Source of the DNA: Rotaria sordida
Taxonomy: Eukaryota > Rotifera > Eurotatoria > Philodinida > Philodinidae
Reading direction: 5' to 3'
Length of the DNA stretch: 64,000 bases
Assembly (NCBI GenBank): GCA_905250125.1
Contig: CAJNOL010000192.1
Span: 147,520-211,519, forward strand
Positions 11,721-34,600 of this stretch are shown in pieces. The translations under genes and the position numbers were made by a program. Position 1 is the stretch's first letter. Each line of letters opens with the position of its first letter. The notes under the pieces are model-generated. The model saw only the letters and a program-made list of their open reading frames with translations. It made no database searches and was not told where the DNA came from.

Positions 11721-14700
11721 GGAGATAATTTTATTTTCATTATTCTAAAGAGAGAGATAACATTTAACCAATATATTGATACAAAAAAAAAAAAAAAAAG
11801 AAGAAATCAAATGATTTTGATGATACTTAATATAGATAACTAATGATATGCATAAGTGATTTTCTTAAAAATACATATTCTTTTATTTCTTTCTCTCACC
11901 TTAATGATTACGTTCTATATAAATACAACAATGATAGGAGTTTTTGATGTATGGATCAACGTTGTTGTAATATATTACATAGAAGAATATGTATTTGTAT
12001 TTTATGCCTTTTTGTACACTCTTTTTTATTTCCCGAAGCGCATATGTATATGTACACGTTGAGGATACGGAAAAAAAAAAGAAAGAAGAGAACAAAAAAA
12101 TACGATTACTAACGTTGTCTACACCGTCGTTTGAGTTATATAGTGGGAAACCAACAGCGATGAGTTGTCTTTTGAGAAAAAAAGAGAATGGTACACATTA
12201 TGGCATATGATTGCGTATATACTCGTTTGTCTAATACAATCTGGATTGTTTTCCTGTCTATCTTAAGTTGTTTGACATTGTCTACACAGACAGATATAAT
12301 GAAAAAGCAGTTATTCTTATGATGATACGATACATATTATTGTCGTAGATTAATTTAGATTGTTTGACTATTTTTTTTCTTTTATTCGTCTAACCTTTTT
12401 CTTTTTTTTTTTTTTTTTTTTGTTTTTGTCTAACATTAATAATAAAATTAATGAATAAAACTATGAAAATTATTTATTTTTTTTTTTGTTTCGAAATATT
12501 ACAAAAAATCTTCCTAATAGAAAAGTACAATATATATGTATATATGTATCTAGTCTATGTGTATGGATGTATATTGGCATTTGAATGATTGACATTTATG
12601 TGTGCCATGAAAGAGCAACAACAATAATGGTAATGACAAAAATAACAACTCACAGCAAGCATTTTTTGTATAAAGTATGTTAAAAGAAATATATTGACAG
12701 AAGAGGGCGGAACGAGCTTTTCTTGCCCTATATTAGTGTATATCCCGAAGAAAAAAAAAAAGACATGTTACATAGTAAGAGAAACACAATCAGAAGGCAA
12801 GATACATTATATTTCAAGATTGTGCCATAATACTCGTTGTCATTAGACATACTATCCACAAAATAACAACAATTTCTTTGCTTGATTTTCATGTCAACTT
12901 AGATCGAAATATCTTCTTAAAATAGCTTAATAACAAATATATTATATATAGAATAGAAATATCTCATTATGTATATAGTCGTTTACATTTGTGCAATGAA
13001 TTTTTTTTTTTTCGTGTTATAATTAAATATTTAATTAAACTATTGCTAAATTTATATATATGTATATAGAAATTTTCTATAGTAGAAAAGAGAAAAATAA
13101 TTAATTTTTATCGCATATTTCAACAATCATTGAATCATCAATAAAAATATATGTAATCAACGTTAAGTTGACTCTATAATAATGTACGTAATATGAGATA
13201 AGAAATAATATTTGTTTTTTTCATCAGACGATGACATTCGTAGGAATTTATTCGAATCTCTTCTGTTGTAAATGACACTCATATTTCTGATTAACCAGTA
13301 GGATACGAGACAAGTCAATATCTTGTAATAATAATCCATTAGAAATCATGTTTTTTATCTACAGCTGTATCAAATTCAATGGTTTAATCATCTGAAAAAT
13401 ATGTATTAATAATAAATGAAAAAACTTTTATTCATTAATTTCTGACTCAATACATGTGGAAATATATTGATTAGAGATGAATATGATAAGCAAATCGATT
13501 TCTCTGGAAACAATAGAAAAAGACATAACCAGATTAAATGTCATTCCTCAGTTTGGACCTTTATTCTTCATCGCACTGCTAATAATAATATATTTTATGA
13601 AATAAACAATGAGAATATTTCTTAATTCTATAGATTTTTTTTTTAAAGACTATGCATAATGTATTTTATATAGATTTATATATACATACAAATAGTTATT
13701 TTAATTTGATTATCATTACTGAAAGAATTCTCGAAGTCTCAAATTGTTATAAAACTTCTAACAGATTTATACAGAATAGCTAATTGCAACAGAACAAAAT
13801 AACATTCTATTAAACTCCAAGATTAAAATCTCTGTTAGTCTTCTCAAATAAAAATTCATATTTTTGCGAAAATCAAAATGCTCTTGTGAATTGTGTATGT
13901 GCACTAAATGTATATCAAAAGTTTACAAATGCTATAGGACTAAAGTTTCTATTGTTTCACCGTCGGCTAATTGATTCAAATCATGTTATTTCAGCTGATG
14001 ATATCATAACAAATGTGATTTGCAAGTATCATTATACTTATCATTAAAATTAGAAAATATGTTGAAATTTTTCAACTCCATAAATCTCCATATGCAAACA
14101 TAACAAACGAGTTTATATCAAATGCTTGGCCGGAGTGTTATTTTTTTTTTTTACAGCAAAGTATTAATTTCAAATCAATTCTAGAAAAAAAAACATGTGT
14201 TCAGTGAAATTATATAAATAATGATATCGGGTATATCCATTAATTTGATTCATTGATGTCAGATGTTTCTCTTGACAATTATGAATTTATAATACTATCG
14301 AAGAAAATTGTCACGCCGACCTTTTTGATGCTAAAATATGGAATTCACATGTCTTTTTACAGCAGCTTCATTATACAAATAGAAAATATGTTAAGTAAAA
14401 AATCTCTAATAAATAATCATTCCTTTCCAAGAATAATCGATCGACAGACGAACGATCTGTCTTATTTATTTCTACATTTCGAACAATTTTTATTTTAGTT
14501 TTTCACTTGCACTCTATCTCCTTATATGTCATGTTGCAATTTGCTCGATATTTATTATTTTTTTTGGTTTGTTTTTCTCTTAAACTGCTGTTACTATTAT
14601 GATTCTAATCATTGATTTAACTGACATGTGCGCCAGTTGTAGACATCTATTACACCTACACCAGATATTAACGCACTACTACGCGTCTCGATAATTATAG

Positions 14701-15069
14701 AGACACTCCTATTAATCACTAGCCATCATATTTGATATCCATCATGTAGTCGGTTGTCTGCATAAAAATCAAAACCTACGCTGTTTAGAACCATTGAAAA
14801 CGTATTCCAATCATTTAAATTTCAAGAAAGGCTTTGAAATATTCTTAACGAGTCTCCAACTATTAAATCACTTTTGAATCGGGACTATGTACATTATGTA
14901 GAACCAAATGCGTTATGAATATTCAGTAATTATATTAGATTGGTTTGATTCGATCTTAGGATAGAAGCAAATCAAAAGATCAGATACTTTCATACCAAAC
15001 TGCTCTGGTTAAGGTCAATCTCTCTGTACAAAGTTTCAAGTCGAAATTCGAAAATCAGTTTTTCTTGTA
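11721..15069. other. Intergenic, no gene seen
   Basis: Long T and A runs (for example 12401-12420 and 12478-12487) and AT-rich sequence without coding-like frames. Bases 14852-15069 are a degenerate, shortened copy of the inverted-repeat family whose better copy is at 44647-45313. Both contain CAAAGTTTCAAGTCGAA followed by a GTTTTTCT block, and this copy is interrupted on its right by the hAT-like element. Confidence 0.55.
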
Positions 15070-16469
15070 CTCCTGAGCAGGGTGGCCAGATCTTCTGATT
15101 TTTCAGAAATTTTCTGATTTTCAGCATCTTTTCTGATGGTTTTCTGCTTTCTGATTTTTTCTGATTTTGAAGGTTTTTATTTTAATTGTCCTGTACGAGT
15201 TGAGAATCTGATCTGACGCCACAACGAAGTTTCGAAGCTCAGTCATTGTTTAGTTGCCTCTTTTGTATTTAATCTTTAGTTGATTTTTCCTACATCTCTT
15301 TGCATCGACCAGTTGATTAATGGTGTGTCACAGTAAGCAAAAGCATTAATTTGCGAGTAAAACGTGTAGTTCTTGAAGAAAGAAAATGTTGATATTGTAA
15401 TATAATTATTTATAATTTCTACTTTCTAATTCCTCATTTTGAGTAACCTAGCATGTCATTTATTCTATTTACTAATAGCTATAGCTCTAGTTGAGGCAGT
15501 GTTCTTTTCTAGATACATGCACGTTAAACTCAAAACAAAAAGTTTCTGTTCAGTCTTTTGAAATATATTTGATTTTTTAGTAAATGGTAGTTCTGTCTCT
15601 ATATTATTAATTTTTGTAGTTTGAAGTAAAAAAATCCATAAAAGTAGGTTTTTAATTACTCCAGAACAACGAGAAAATGCCGAAACCAGAAGTGGAGGAT
15701 AATTAATTATTCTGTTGAAGCTCTCGTCTATGTAATGGAGTGAATACAGGAATCAATTGGTTTGAAACTCTTGGCTTCACTATTAAATTGCTAACAAGTT
15801 CACTTTATCTGTGCAATTATTTCTATAGATATCATCTCTTCCAGCGATGGCTGGCCAAAAAAACGAACCAAAGAGTTGTAATAACGGACAGAGCAACATT
15901 CTCTTTTAATGGTTGCTTAGTTTCGACTTTCAAGATTATGACTAGTTCTTTCTAGTACGCAACAGTAACCATATTGAATTCGAAAAATAAGTTCTATATT
16001 AGACCAACCCATGCCAGGAGTACTGATTGAAAACCGACGGCTTATTTCGGTTATGATCATAACCGTCGATTGACGTGGTTATTTTCTTTGTTCCAACGAT
16101 ATTCCAGTGTAAAAACCCACGGTTAACCTCTCAGTGAATCAGATCACTTAGTGATCAGCTGACAAATTAGCGATTACTAATCTGATTAACTAGGAGCTTG
16201 ACTGAGATTAACCGTCGAGTTTTACCCTGGAAAATCGTGAGAACAAAGAAAATAACCGTGGCTAGTCGTCAGTTGCGGAAATAATCAAAACAGATCCGCA
16301 TTTTTCGACTGATCCGAATGATATAGGAAACATCAGTGCTGATATTTCACGTTGAACATATTTTCTGATTTTCTTCTGATTTCGATGAATCTTTTTTCTG
16401 CCAATTTTCTGATTTTTGAACTATTTTTTCTGATTTTGAAATTTTCCATCTGGCCACCCTGCTCCTGAG
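15070..16469. mobile_element. Non-autonomous hAT-like transposon with 8-bp target duplication
   Basis: The element spans 15078-16461 with terminal inverted repeats CAGGGTGGCCAGAT and ATCTGGCCACCCTG. It is flanked on both sides by the identical octamer CTCCTGAG (15070-15077 and 16462-16469). Eight-base duplications and CAGGG-type ends are typical of hAT elements. Each end carries several copies of TTCTGATTTT in the same orientation, resembling subterminal transposase-binding repeats. No transposase frame is present. The centre (about 16042-16284) holds a second palindrome with GGTTATTTTCTTTGTTC in both arms. The element has inserted into an older repeat related to the one at 44.6 kb. Confidence 0.85.
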
Positions 16470-16851
16470 AGTCTGTTGTTGTAAATGCTGTTCGGCGCCT
16501 TCTTTTTGCTACCTGATGCCCGTTGTTCATGGTTGCTAAAGTCTATTACGAGCGCCTTTGCCAATGTTGCTATGACTATTACCAGCATTAAAATCATTGA
16601 TCTACACTCACTCTCATTGTCATGCATCGATCGGAATACGTTTGAAGGAAGGAGAGTTAACTTACAATCACTATTTTCTTTTGTCAAATGTGTAATATTT
16701 ATCGTCTAACGCCTTCATACATTGACTACTAGCGACATTTGTCTACTCATAGTGACTGTTGCTATGAGAAATAACATGACCGATGGAATGACAATGTTAC
16801 TTTTTTTTTTTTCGTGATATACGCATACAGTTGGTCAGTGATTTAACTAGA
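16470..16851. other. ULK4 upstream region
   Basis: Slightly less AT-rich than its surroundings, immediately 5' of the ULK4 start. It is the likely promoter and 5' leader region. No specific binding site is claimed. The overlapping short frames lack support. Confidence 0.4.
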
Positions 16852-25864
<9,013 letters not shown>

Positions 25865-26947
25865 TACCTAGTCTCTCTTTTGTATATAAATAAATTTCAT
25901 GTTTGCAAAGCAAAGATTTACTTATGTCATTTCTATACAAAAATTCTATAAACTTTAATGACAAAAAAGAAAAGAATTTGTTACGTGTAATAACAAATTA
26001 ACTATCAATATAGAAAAATACCCAACTAATATTTGTCATCATAACAATTCATTGAATTTTATCAAATATTTACAGTATGGATTTTATTATCATTGTTAAA
26101 CTAATATAAGGGAAATATAGTTAAAAATTTTGTTAATTGCTGATGATTAGACAAAAATTATTCATAACTATCTACTATATGCAGTAAAATCATAGAAGCA
26201 AGGTATTATTGACTTTTTGCTATGATGCCGAGTATCCAACTCAAATGCAAATAGGAATTTGGATAATCAATGAAATCTTTTATCAGATGAATTCCATTTT
26301 TAAGAGTATCATCTAAAAGAAAAGTAAAATTTTGAACAATATGTTGAATCGTCGTACTTTTTACGATCTTTTGCAAAGTTATAAACATCACAAAACACAA
26401 AAAAATGCATTTTTCAGCGTTATTTTTTATACTTTGTGATACTTCTAACTTTGTAAGAGAAGATCTTAAAAAACGCAGCGACCTCTCAAATTCTTCCGAA
26501 TTCTGTGCTCTTTCAGATGACATTATTAAAATCAGAATTCTCACAACTTCTAAATAAAATTTAACAATGAAACTTGAATGTATAGTGCATTTGAGTTAAG
26601 TACTCGACGTTATAACAAAAAGTCAACACTGCCTTGTTCTTATGATTTTGAGCAATATAATAAGTTGTTTGTCATTTGACAATCATGTCGAGCTGCAACA
26701 ACAGTAGAAAATCTTTATCAATGAACGATGTCATTTTCACAGCATATAAATCGGAGATGGAATCGATTCAACTAATTTGAAGAAGTATGTGACATTTGTC
26801 AAGTTCTGAAGACAACTACATCCCCCTATATGTGCCACTGATTTTGATAGACACAAAACTTATCCAATAGAAATAATTTTTCTTTTATGATCCGGACAAA
26901 ACAGACATCTGACTATGCAAGAATGACATTTTATATATATATTTAAA
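25865..26947. other. Intergenic between ULK4 and the hydrolase
   Basis: Holds the ULK4 poly(A) signal (25889-25894), the inverted-repeat element at 26150-26690, and about 250 bp upstream of the hydrolase start, where a TATATATATATTTAAA stretch lies directly before the ATG. Confidence 0.5.
26150..26690. mobile_element. Inverted-repeat element (MITE-like)
   Basis: The left arm, from about 26186 to 26250, reads AAAATCATAGAAGCAAGG, then TTGACTTTTTGCTATGATG, then GAGTATCCAACTCAAATGC. The right arm, about 26586-26650, is its near reverse complement. Weaker pairing extends outward to about 26150 and 26690. The minus-strand frame inside (26206-26544) is a by-product of the element. Confidence 0.65.
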
Positions 26948-29900
26948 ATGCCTTATGTTAAATTCTCAGCACTTAATCAAAATTTAGAATTATATTATGA
27001 AGTTCATGGTTCGGGAAAAATTAAAATTTTATTTATTATGGGTTTATTAACTGAAGGTGCTTCTTGGAATTATCAAGTATATTAAATATTGAAATTTATT
27101 TTATTTATCAAAAAAAATATAAAATTTTTATTTAGAGCGAATTTTTTCGTCAACAATCTGAATATCAAGTAGATAATATTTATAAATATTTGAACAAAAA
27201 AAAAAATTTTCTTTTTCTTTTATTTAGTGTGTCACTTATGATAATCGTGGTTGTGGTCGTTCATCATCACCATTTACATTTCAATATACAACAACACAAA
27301 TGGCTAAAGATGCTCTTGCACTTATTGATCATTTAAAATGGACAAAATGTCATATTGTTGGTGTATCAATGGGTGGTATGATTGCACTTGAATTGGTTTT
27401 ACTAGCACCTGAAAGAATTCTTTCATTAACTTTATTGGCAACACATGCTGGTGGTCTTGCTGGTCGTGCACCTTTTGTTGGTATGCGTCATATACTTCGA
27501 TCTTTAGTTATACGTGATGAACATTTACTTGTTGAAAATTCTCTTTCAATGCTTTATGGTCCGAAAATACATGGTGATCCAGATAAACGAAAAGTTCGAA
27601 GAGAGAAAAAAAAAACACATTCATATATAAAGTTTTGTTTTATTTTGTTCATATTAGAGTTTTTATGATTATCATACTGAAAGACTTAAAAAAAGAATTC
27701 GACCAAAATTAATTGGTATCTTAGGACATATGTTAGCTGTTCAACGGCATTATGTTGGTTATGCTGATTTACTTAAAATTCGTTATGCACCATTTGATTG
27801 TTTAATTATGGTTGGAACAGAAGATCGACTTGTACGAGAAGCAAATTCATATATTATTCAAAGAGTTTGTGTTATTTTTTTATTATTATTATTGATTGAT
27901 AAAACAAATTTTATTTTTCTTCTCTTCAATCGATATTATTATATATAGACACTCGGTTGTCGACTTGTTAAACTTGAACATGCTGGACATGCTCTACCTG
28001 TTGAATGTGCAAAAGAAATCAATGAAGAATTATTTGGTAAATTCAAGAAGAAAAAAAAAAAGAATATTATTTATTTGAAATATATTTTTATAGATTTATT
28101 TGAATCAATTCGAACAAATAATTCATCAAAAGTTAAACGAGAAGTACCAGAAGAATATAAAACAGAAATTAAAGCACTTGAACAATGTTGTCAACATCGT
28201 ACACATTGTCTTATCTATGATATAGTTGGATTAATAAAAGTAGGAAAAATTTTATTTTAATCTTGTTAATTCAATACGATCTAAATCATTCGTTAGTGAA
28301 ATAATTTTGAAAATCTAGAGTTAATTTTTATATATTATTTGACTGAAGATATTCTGTAAAAATCGTCGATAGAGAAGAATTATCTGTAAAAAAAAACTGA
28401 CTTGACACAAAAGAAAAAATATCGACTTTCATTTCATATGTTTTAGTTTAGAAAACACTTCCAATTGAGGAAACATTTTTGAAAATTAAATGAAGACAAT
28501 TACTGAGACTACAAAATCTATATGCAAAATTTTTGCTGAACCTGTCTAAATTTTTTGAAAAATATTGATTTATTTTTCGTTAGAAACAAGACGGAGTAAG
28601 AAAAATCCTCTTATAACCTAATTAAAAAATTTCAAAAGCAATTCCAAACGGTACAAAGCCTTCTTCAGAATCCTGAGATGATGATAAGACAAACATGTTT
28701 ATTTTAAGATTTCATAGAATCTCTAGGAAATCAGTTTTTAAAATTTTACAAGTGATTATTATTGACGATAGTCTCTCACACATCATGATCCATAGTGTTG
28801 AGATGGGGACTGTTTGGTAGCAATCTATGATTGTTTATGATATTCTCGTCACATCATATCAATGATTTCAGATGTGTCGTTGTCTCTCGTTGGTAGATGA
28901 AGTCCTCACTAATTAGATGTTGACTTTCAGACTGTGGATGTGAAAGAACAACTTCAAAATATAAATCTCATGTGATAATGTTTTACTAGCTTTAAATATA
29001 TTTGAAGACTGTGAAATTTTAATACCATTTGTACTTTATTTCTATAACTATATCTATTTCCCAACCTCTTTACAAGAATCTAACGAATATATATATATAT
29101 ATATTCAGGACGATAATTTGATTGAGAAAATTCTTAATTGAAAATCCAAAGAACAACATGACAAACAGAGAAGGAAAATCAATGATGCATGACTAACAAC
29201 AAGAGAAAAGAAGAAAAAACAATAAGTACATATATGTAATCCTATAGATAAAGAGAAAAAATCCTTATGACTGCATCTAAAGAAGATGCAAATTACAAAA
29301 AAAAGACGTAAGACCATTTTCAGAAGCTCCTAATCATATCATAATTCATTTTGAATATTTAGCTTTTATTTTTTACCAGTGAATAGAATTGTCTATCATC
29401 GATGAGATCAAAAAAAAAAAGTGGATTGATCATTTACTAAAAAATAATTATGTTTGCAGCGTCGAAAATTTGTCCATTTTATTTTTAAAATAAATGTATC
29501 AAAAATGAAATACAAAAACTGGTCATTCATTATAGATCACTCACTAGTTTTTTTTCGAATTCGATCTTACGGAAAATTTCAACAAAAATATAGTTCATGT
29601 TGTAGAATATATCTTGAAGTTTTTTTTCTTGTTTGATTAGAGAAATATTTGCTAATCACTTTGTGATTAATAGTCAGTTGAAAGAACCAACATTCTTACA
29701 TATGCCTATGGTATGATTCAGACAAATAACCTTTGTAAAAAAAAAAAAAAACAAAAGATCAAAATTGAATAGAAGGAAAGGTGTATTACATTTTGCCTGA
29801 AGTGGTCCATATTCTAGTTCAAATATAATCATATTCGAATAATAAAATGTCTGTAGAGAATAAAAAAAGCTAAAATGTTAATGGAATATAATTCTATTTA

Positions 29901-30506
29901 AATTATGTAACTTCGTTTATTTTATGAAGGTTGAAATAATTCATATGAAGAAAATAAAACAAAGATTTTTTGTTTTTTTTTGATTAAAATATTTTTGTAA
30001 ATTGTACAAAAAAAAAAATTATTATCTACGATTTGAAATTACTTATAACAATGACTTTTCACAACAAGAAATTTTTTTTTCTTTCGAATTATAGGGTTTA
30101 TTTTTCGGTATGATATTATATGTTCTATTAACTATTGTTGGTTTAACAAAAGGTCAATTTATTGGAATTCCTTTTACTATTCAAACTGTGATATTAATCG
30201 GATTTTTAAAGTGAATTTTTGTCATATGTGTGTTTATTTTTTTTGTCTATGTTTATAAGAAACTTTTCTTGTAGTGGACTTCGTCGAGCAATTAAATGTG
30301 TATATCATGCATTCCATGCACGACGATTCGTTCAAAAACATCAATTATTACTTGATCAAGCAGCTCATCATGGAGGTATTGGTGTTGCTTTACCTGAAGA
30401 ACCAAAAAATGGTATACCACATGGTTGTGGATTTGAATATCCTATTCATTCAATTATTTTTATTATTAGTCTTATTGGCTTTATTTATTCAACGAAAATT
30501 TATTAA
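26948..30506 (+). CDS. Alpha/beta hydrolase with C-terminal membrane segments
   Basis: Eight exons: 26948-27076, 27136-27168, 27228-27593, 27658-27864, 27949-28036, 28094-28239, 30095-30210, 30275-30506, giving 438 residues. The hydrolase fold is complete. The YDNRGCGRSSSP strand-loop is followed by a nucleophile elbow GVSMGG with Ser101, the acid in MVGTEDRLV (Asp232) and the base in EHAGHAL (His259). After about residue 310 come hydrophobic stretches (GLFFGMILYVLLTIVGL, the following IPFTIQTVILIGFL, and IIFIISLIGFIY near the C-terminus) that should anchor it in a membrane, with a basic LRRAIKCVYHAFHARR loop between them. The substrate is unknown. The exon 3 donor (AAA|GTTCGA) is weak but phase-consistent. 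Intron 6 is 1855 bp, unlike the others. Poly(A) signal at 30602-30607. Joining of the last two exons is inferred from phase and continuity of the membrane region. Confidence 0.82.
28240..30094. other. Long hydrolase intron 6
   Basis: An 1855-bp intron with no recognisable element or coding sequence. It contains an (AT)n run near 29088-29104 and several homopolymer runs. Short frames in it are unsupported. Confidence 0.45.
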
Positions 30507-31696
30507 CAAAAAATTCCTTTAATTATTTTTATTTTATAAGGAATAATTCAGCAACAGAGATTTGTATTTTCGTCTTTTTAATGATTCAATTTTGAAATGA
30601 TAATAAAAAAAAAAAAACAAGAAATAATCTGATGATTTTTCTTTCTATATCTATGTTGATAATATAATTCATATCAGTAAATCTAAACTGATTTAAATGA
30701 TATACTACTTAGTTTTATCTAAGCAAAAATGTCTATGAGTATAATTAACAAATGAAACTTTCAACAGAAACCTATGATTTTTTTTGACAGCGAACACTAA
30801 ATTTCCCTAGTGGTTGGTTTACGTTCTATTTTTTTTTTTTGCATTCAGTAATAAATATTAAAAGGAATGACTTTTGAGCACGGGCGGAATTTTGTTTTGC
30901 TTATATTGTAAAACATAAAAAAAAAGGAAATAAGACACAGAATTGCCATGATACGAGCATTACTTGGACCATTTCAGGTAAAAGAATGAAAAAAAAAATT
31001 GAAACACAAGGCGACGTTTGAAGGTAAATAGCAGAAAAAAAAGAATAATGTGGAAGAAAGTACGACGCCTGTTTTTCTTCTTTTCATCATCACCCATTAC
31101 GGTAGGGATGTTTAAGTTTGGCATATATGTTGACAAATCATTTGACACTCAGGTTTGTTTTTCTTTACATGATTCGCGTTGTCAAAATGATCAACAAATT
31201 AGCTTTTCCGTTAGACAATATTATACCTGTATGTTATTTTTTGACTATTACCTATCTTTAAATAAACAAAAAACAAACATAATATTTATCTATAATTTAT
31301 TCGATTGTATCGTATTTTATTTATTGTATGACAAAAAAAATCATGACAATTTACGAAAGATAAATGTGCGTTAATTAAGTATATAAGTGTCTAACGAAAC
31401 AATAGTAATTTAAAGAACACGTTGTATATAGTTTGAGAAAAAAAAAGAAAGAACATTATATACAAAATTCAATACTAACATTTAGTTAATAGAAGAAGAG
31501 AACAGAATGAAAGAAAAAGGGAATACCCAGCAACGTTTATTCATACCTTTGATCATGCATATATAGACAAAATGATGTCATTTACTTATTATCAACCTCC
31601 GCTTGATTTTATCAATATATAATAAATGATTTCTTTTCGATTTTTTTATTTGTCACCATTATTCTATCTTTAGAGAATCTAGTAAGCTAATAAATC
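30507..31696. other. Intergenic, EVI5 upstream region
   Basis: AT-rich DNA with the hydrolase poly(A) signal at 30602-30607. A short exon-like ATG stretch at 30949-30978 with a following GTAAAA was considered but has no partner exon. No element was identified. Confidence 0.4.
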
Positions 31697-34600
31697 ATGA
31701 CACAATCAAATGATGTTTCTTTGCCTGATATGACCAATGACGATGTTGAACTATTGAAAAAACTTGAAGAAGAGAATCGGTAATCAAATATTATAATTTT
31801 TTTTTTCCTTTTCATTACAGTGTACTTCAATTTCTATTGTGATGTTTTTTTTTTCTTTTACGTTTAAAGGCGTATTGAATATGATTTAAAATCACCCGCA
31901 AGCGCTATTCTCAAACCTATCGTTAATACACATTCTCCTGAATTACATCATAAACAAGGACGAAAAGATTCAATTTCGAGTGATTTGAGTAATTTAACAA
32001 TTGATAGTGATGGTATAATATATTTGAATAAAATCAAAATTTTTAGTTTTTTCTTTTTTTTTTTTTTTTTGATAAATAAATATTTATTTAAGGTAATCTT
32101 GACAATGAATGGGTTATATGGAATAAACTGGTTAATAATTGGTCTTTATATATGAAGAAAAAATCAATATGGATAAGAGTAAATTTGATTATTTGAAATT
32201 AGATAATGAAATTTAATTCATATTATTTAGGATTTAATTCGATCTGGTGTTCCTGTTCATTTTCGTCCATTACTTTGGCAAAGTTTAACTAAAATTGATA
32301 CAACAAATACTAAAGAAAAATATATTGAATTAATAAAAATGTCATCACCATGTGAAAAAGTTATTCAAAGAGATATATCAAGAACATATCCTGAACATGA
32401 ATTTTTTAAAGAACAACATGGTCTTGGACAAGAAAGTTTATTTAATGTAATTAAGGTTAGAATATAAAAGATTATGATTTAATAGAAAGAAATTATTGAT
32501 GTCTCTTGTTTTTTCAGGCTTATTCTTTATATGACCGGGAAGTTGGTTATTGTCAAGGCATGAGTTTTGTTGTTGGTCTTCTACTTATGCATGTTAGTTA
32601 TATAAAAAAAAATATATACATATTTTAATATTGGATGTTTGTTTTGTATGATAGATGCCTGAAGAAGAAGCTTTTGCTGTATTGGTATCAATTATGCAAG
32701 ATTATACAATGCGTGAAATGTATAAACCTGATATGTATCATTTGGGACTGTGTATGTATCAATTTGAATGTATGATTCAGGTATATTAATTATTTATGTA
32801 TATTTATATTAATACTATCAATTAATAAATTATTATTTTCTTAGGAATTTTTACCTGATCTTTATCGACATTTTCAAGCAGAAGGTCTTCATACATCAAT
32901 GTATGCATCAAGTTGGTTTTTAACTTTATTTACAAAACAATTTTCATTAAATATGGTTTGTCGTATAATGGATTTATTTTTAAGTGAGGTAAATTATTAA
33001 ATTAAAAATATTTAACATTTTATTTTACTTTATTTTTTTTTTCATTTTATTATATTTATATTCAAAGGGTATGGAAATGATCTTTCGTATTAGTATGGGC
33101 CTACTTGAAATTCATCAAGATGAATTAATGCTTTTATCGATGGAAGATATGCTTAAGGTAACCTTTTGAACATTGTTTCGAAAGAAAAGAGTAACTTATA
33201 TATGCATACGTGCATGTCATAATCAATCGAGCAGCTATCGCCATTTATATATGTATAACCCATCTTTTCTTTCCCTTTTCACGTAGACGTAATAGATGAG
33301 TCGGCGGCGATAGGTTTGTGCGTCAGCTGTTTGTCATATCATTGCATGTATTCTTTCTTTTATTCTTTACACCTATCATATAGTGATATTTTCTTTTCAA
33401 AATGAAATGTATAGATTTATAAGTAAAAAAAGAAAAATCCAATAATAACCTATGAATTTTTCGATATATTATATTATATTATATATATATACATATGTGC
33501 GCACTCAATCAAGTCAGTTGTGTATGTACACGTATTGGTTTCGACTCATCGAGGTATAGAATAAAAAAAAAAGTGAAAGAAGAAAAAAAAAGAGAGAAGA
33601 GAAAAAGAGAATAAAATGACACCATCACTGCCGCAATGATTTCATGTTGTATGTGTGCGCGCGTTTTGTTCTGTCCAAACGAGGGTGGAGACATTTGCAA
33701 CTCATAAGAAAAAAAAAAGAGAGAAAAAAAAATAGGCATCCGCATCGATCCTTACGTTTCATCAACATACATTGATTCATACGTATGGACCGTCGTTTAC
33801 ATGCTGTCCAAGATCGTCTAGCCGAACACTGTGCTCAAACATTAAAAACTGTTCAAGGTTCTGTATCCGCTGTTACATCTGTAAGTTTCAAATAGTTAAT
33901 ATTTTAATGAACTTTCTAAACAACAACAACAACAAAAAAAAAGAACTTGAAACTGTCTTTATAATCAGTGAGAAAAAAAGGCATTTATTTGCATAATGGT
34001 AATGTACTCACCCGCAGGGTGATAAAGAAGTCATTGAACGATATGTACATATTCAAGTTCAGAACTTATTCTTATGATTATGCGATTCAGTTCTACGACC
34101 TTGTTGTCTATAAATAAGTACACCATTATTTTCATAAGATACCAATCAAATTACTATACAATAGAAAAAATATATGATTAATCAACCTGTCATTAATTAT
34201 ATATTTTAGTATTTTCAAAAAGAAATACCTCTTAAACATGAAACAGATCATGAATCATTATTTCAACGTGCATTTTCTCTTGAATATAACGGTAAAAAAA
34301 TGAAAAAGTATGTAATTATATTAATGATTTTAAATTTATTTTGATTATTTTTTTTCCTATTTTGTATTTCATATTAGATTAGAAAAAGAATATACTGTTA
34401 TTCGTAAAGAAGAACAAGACGAACAAATCGAAATACGTGTATGTACTTGAGAATTATTGCTTTGTTTTGTATGAATTATATTGGTTTTTTGTTACTTTCT
34501 TTTCTTTTTTTCTGTATTATAGAAACTACGAAATGAAAATCGTTTATTGAAGCAACGAGTTGAAAATTTAGAAAAAGTAAAGATTTATTTTATTTTGTTG

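Noticed and set aside
16333-16709. Overlapping frames on both strands near the hAT-like right end
   Set aside because: They cross the transposon boundary and the TTCTGATTTT repeats; they are products of repeat sequence.
26206-26544. Minus-strand 112-codon frame
   Set aside because: It lies wholly inside an inverted-repeat element and has no recognisable domain or gene-like codon pattern.
30949-30978. ATG-bearing exon-like stretch followed by GTAAAA
   Set aside because: Splicing it to the acceptor before EVI5 exon 1 meets an immediate in-frame TAG, and no other partner exon was found.
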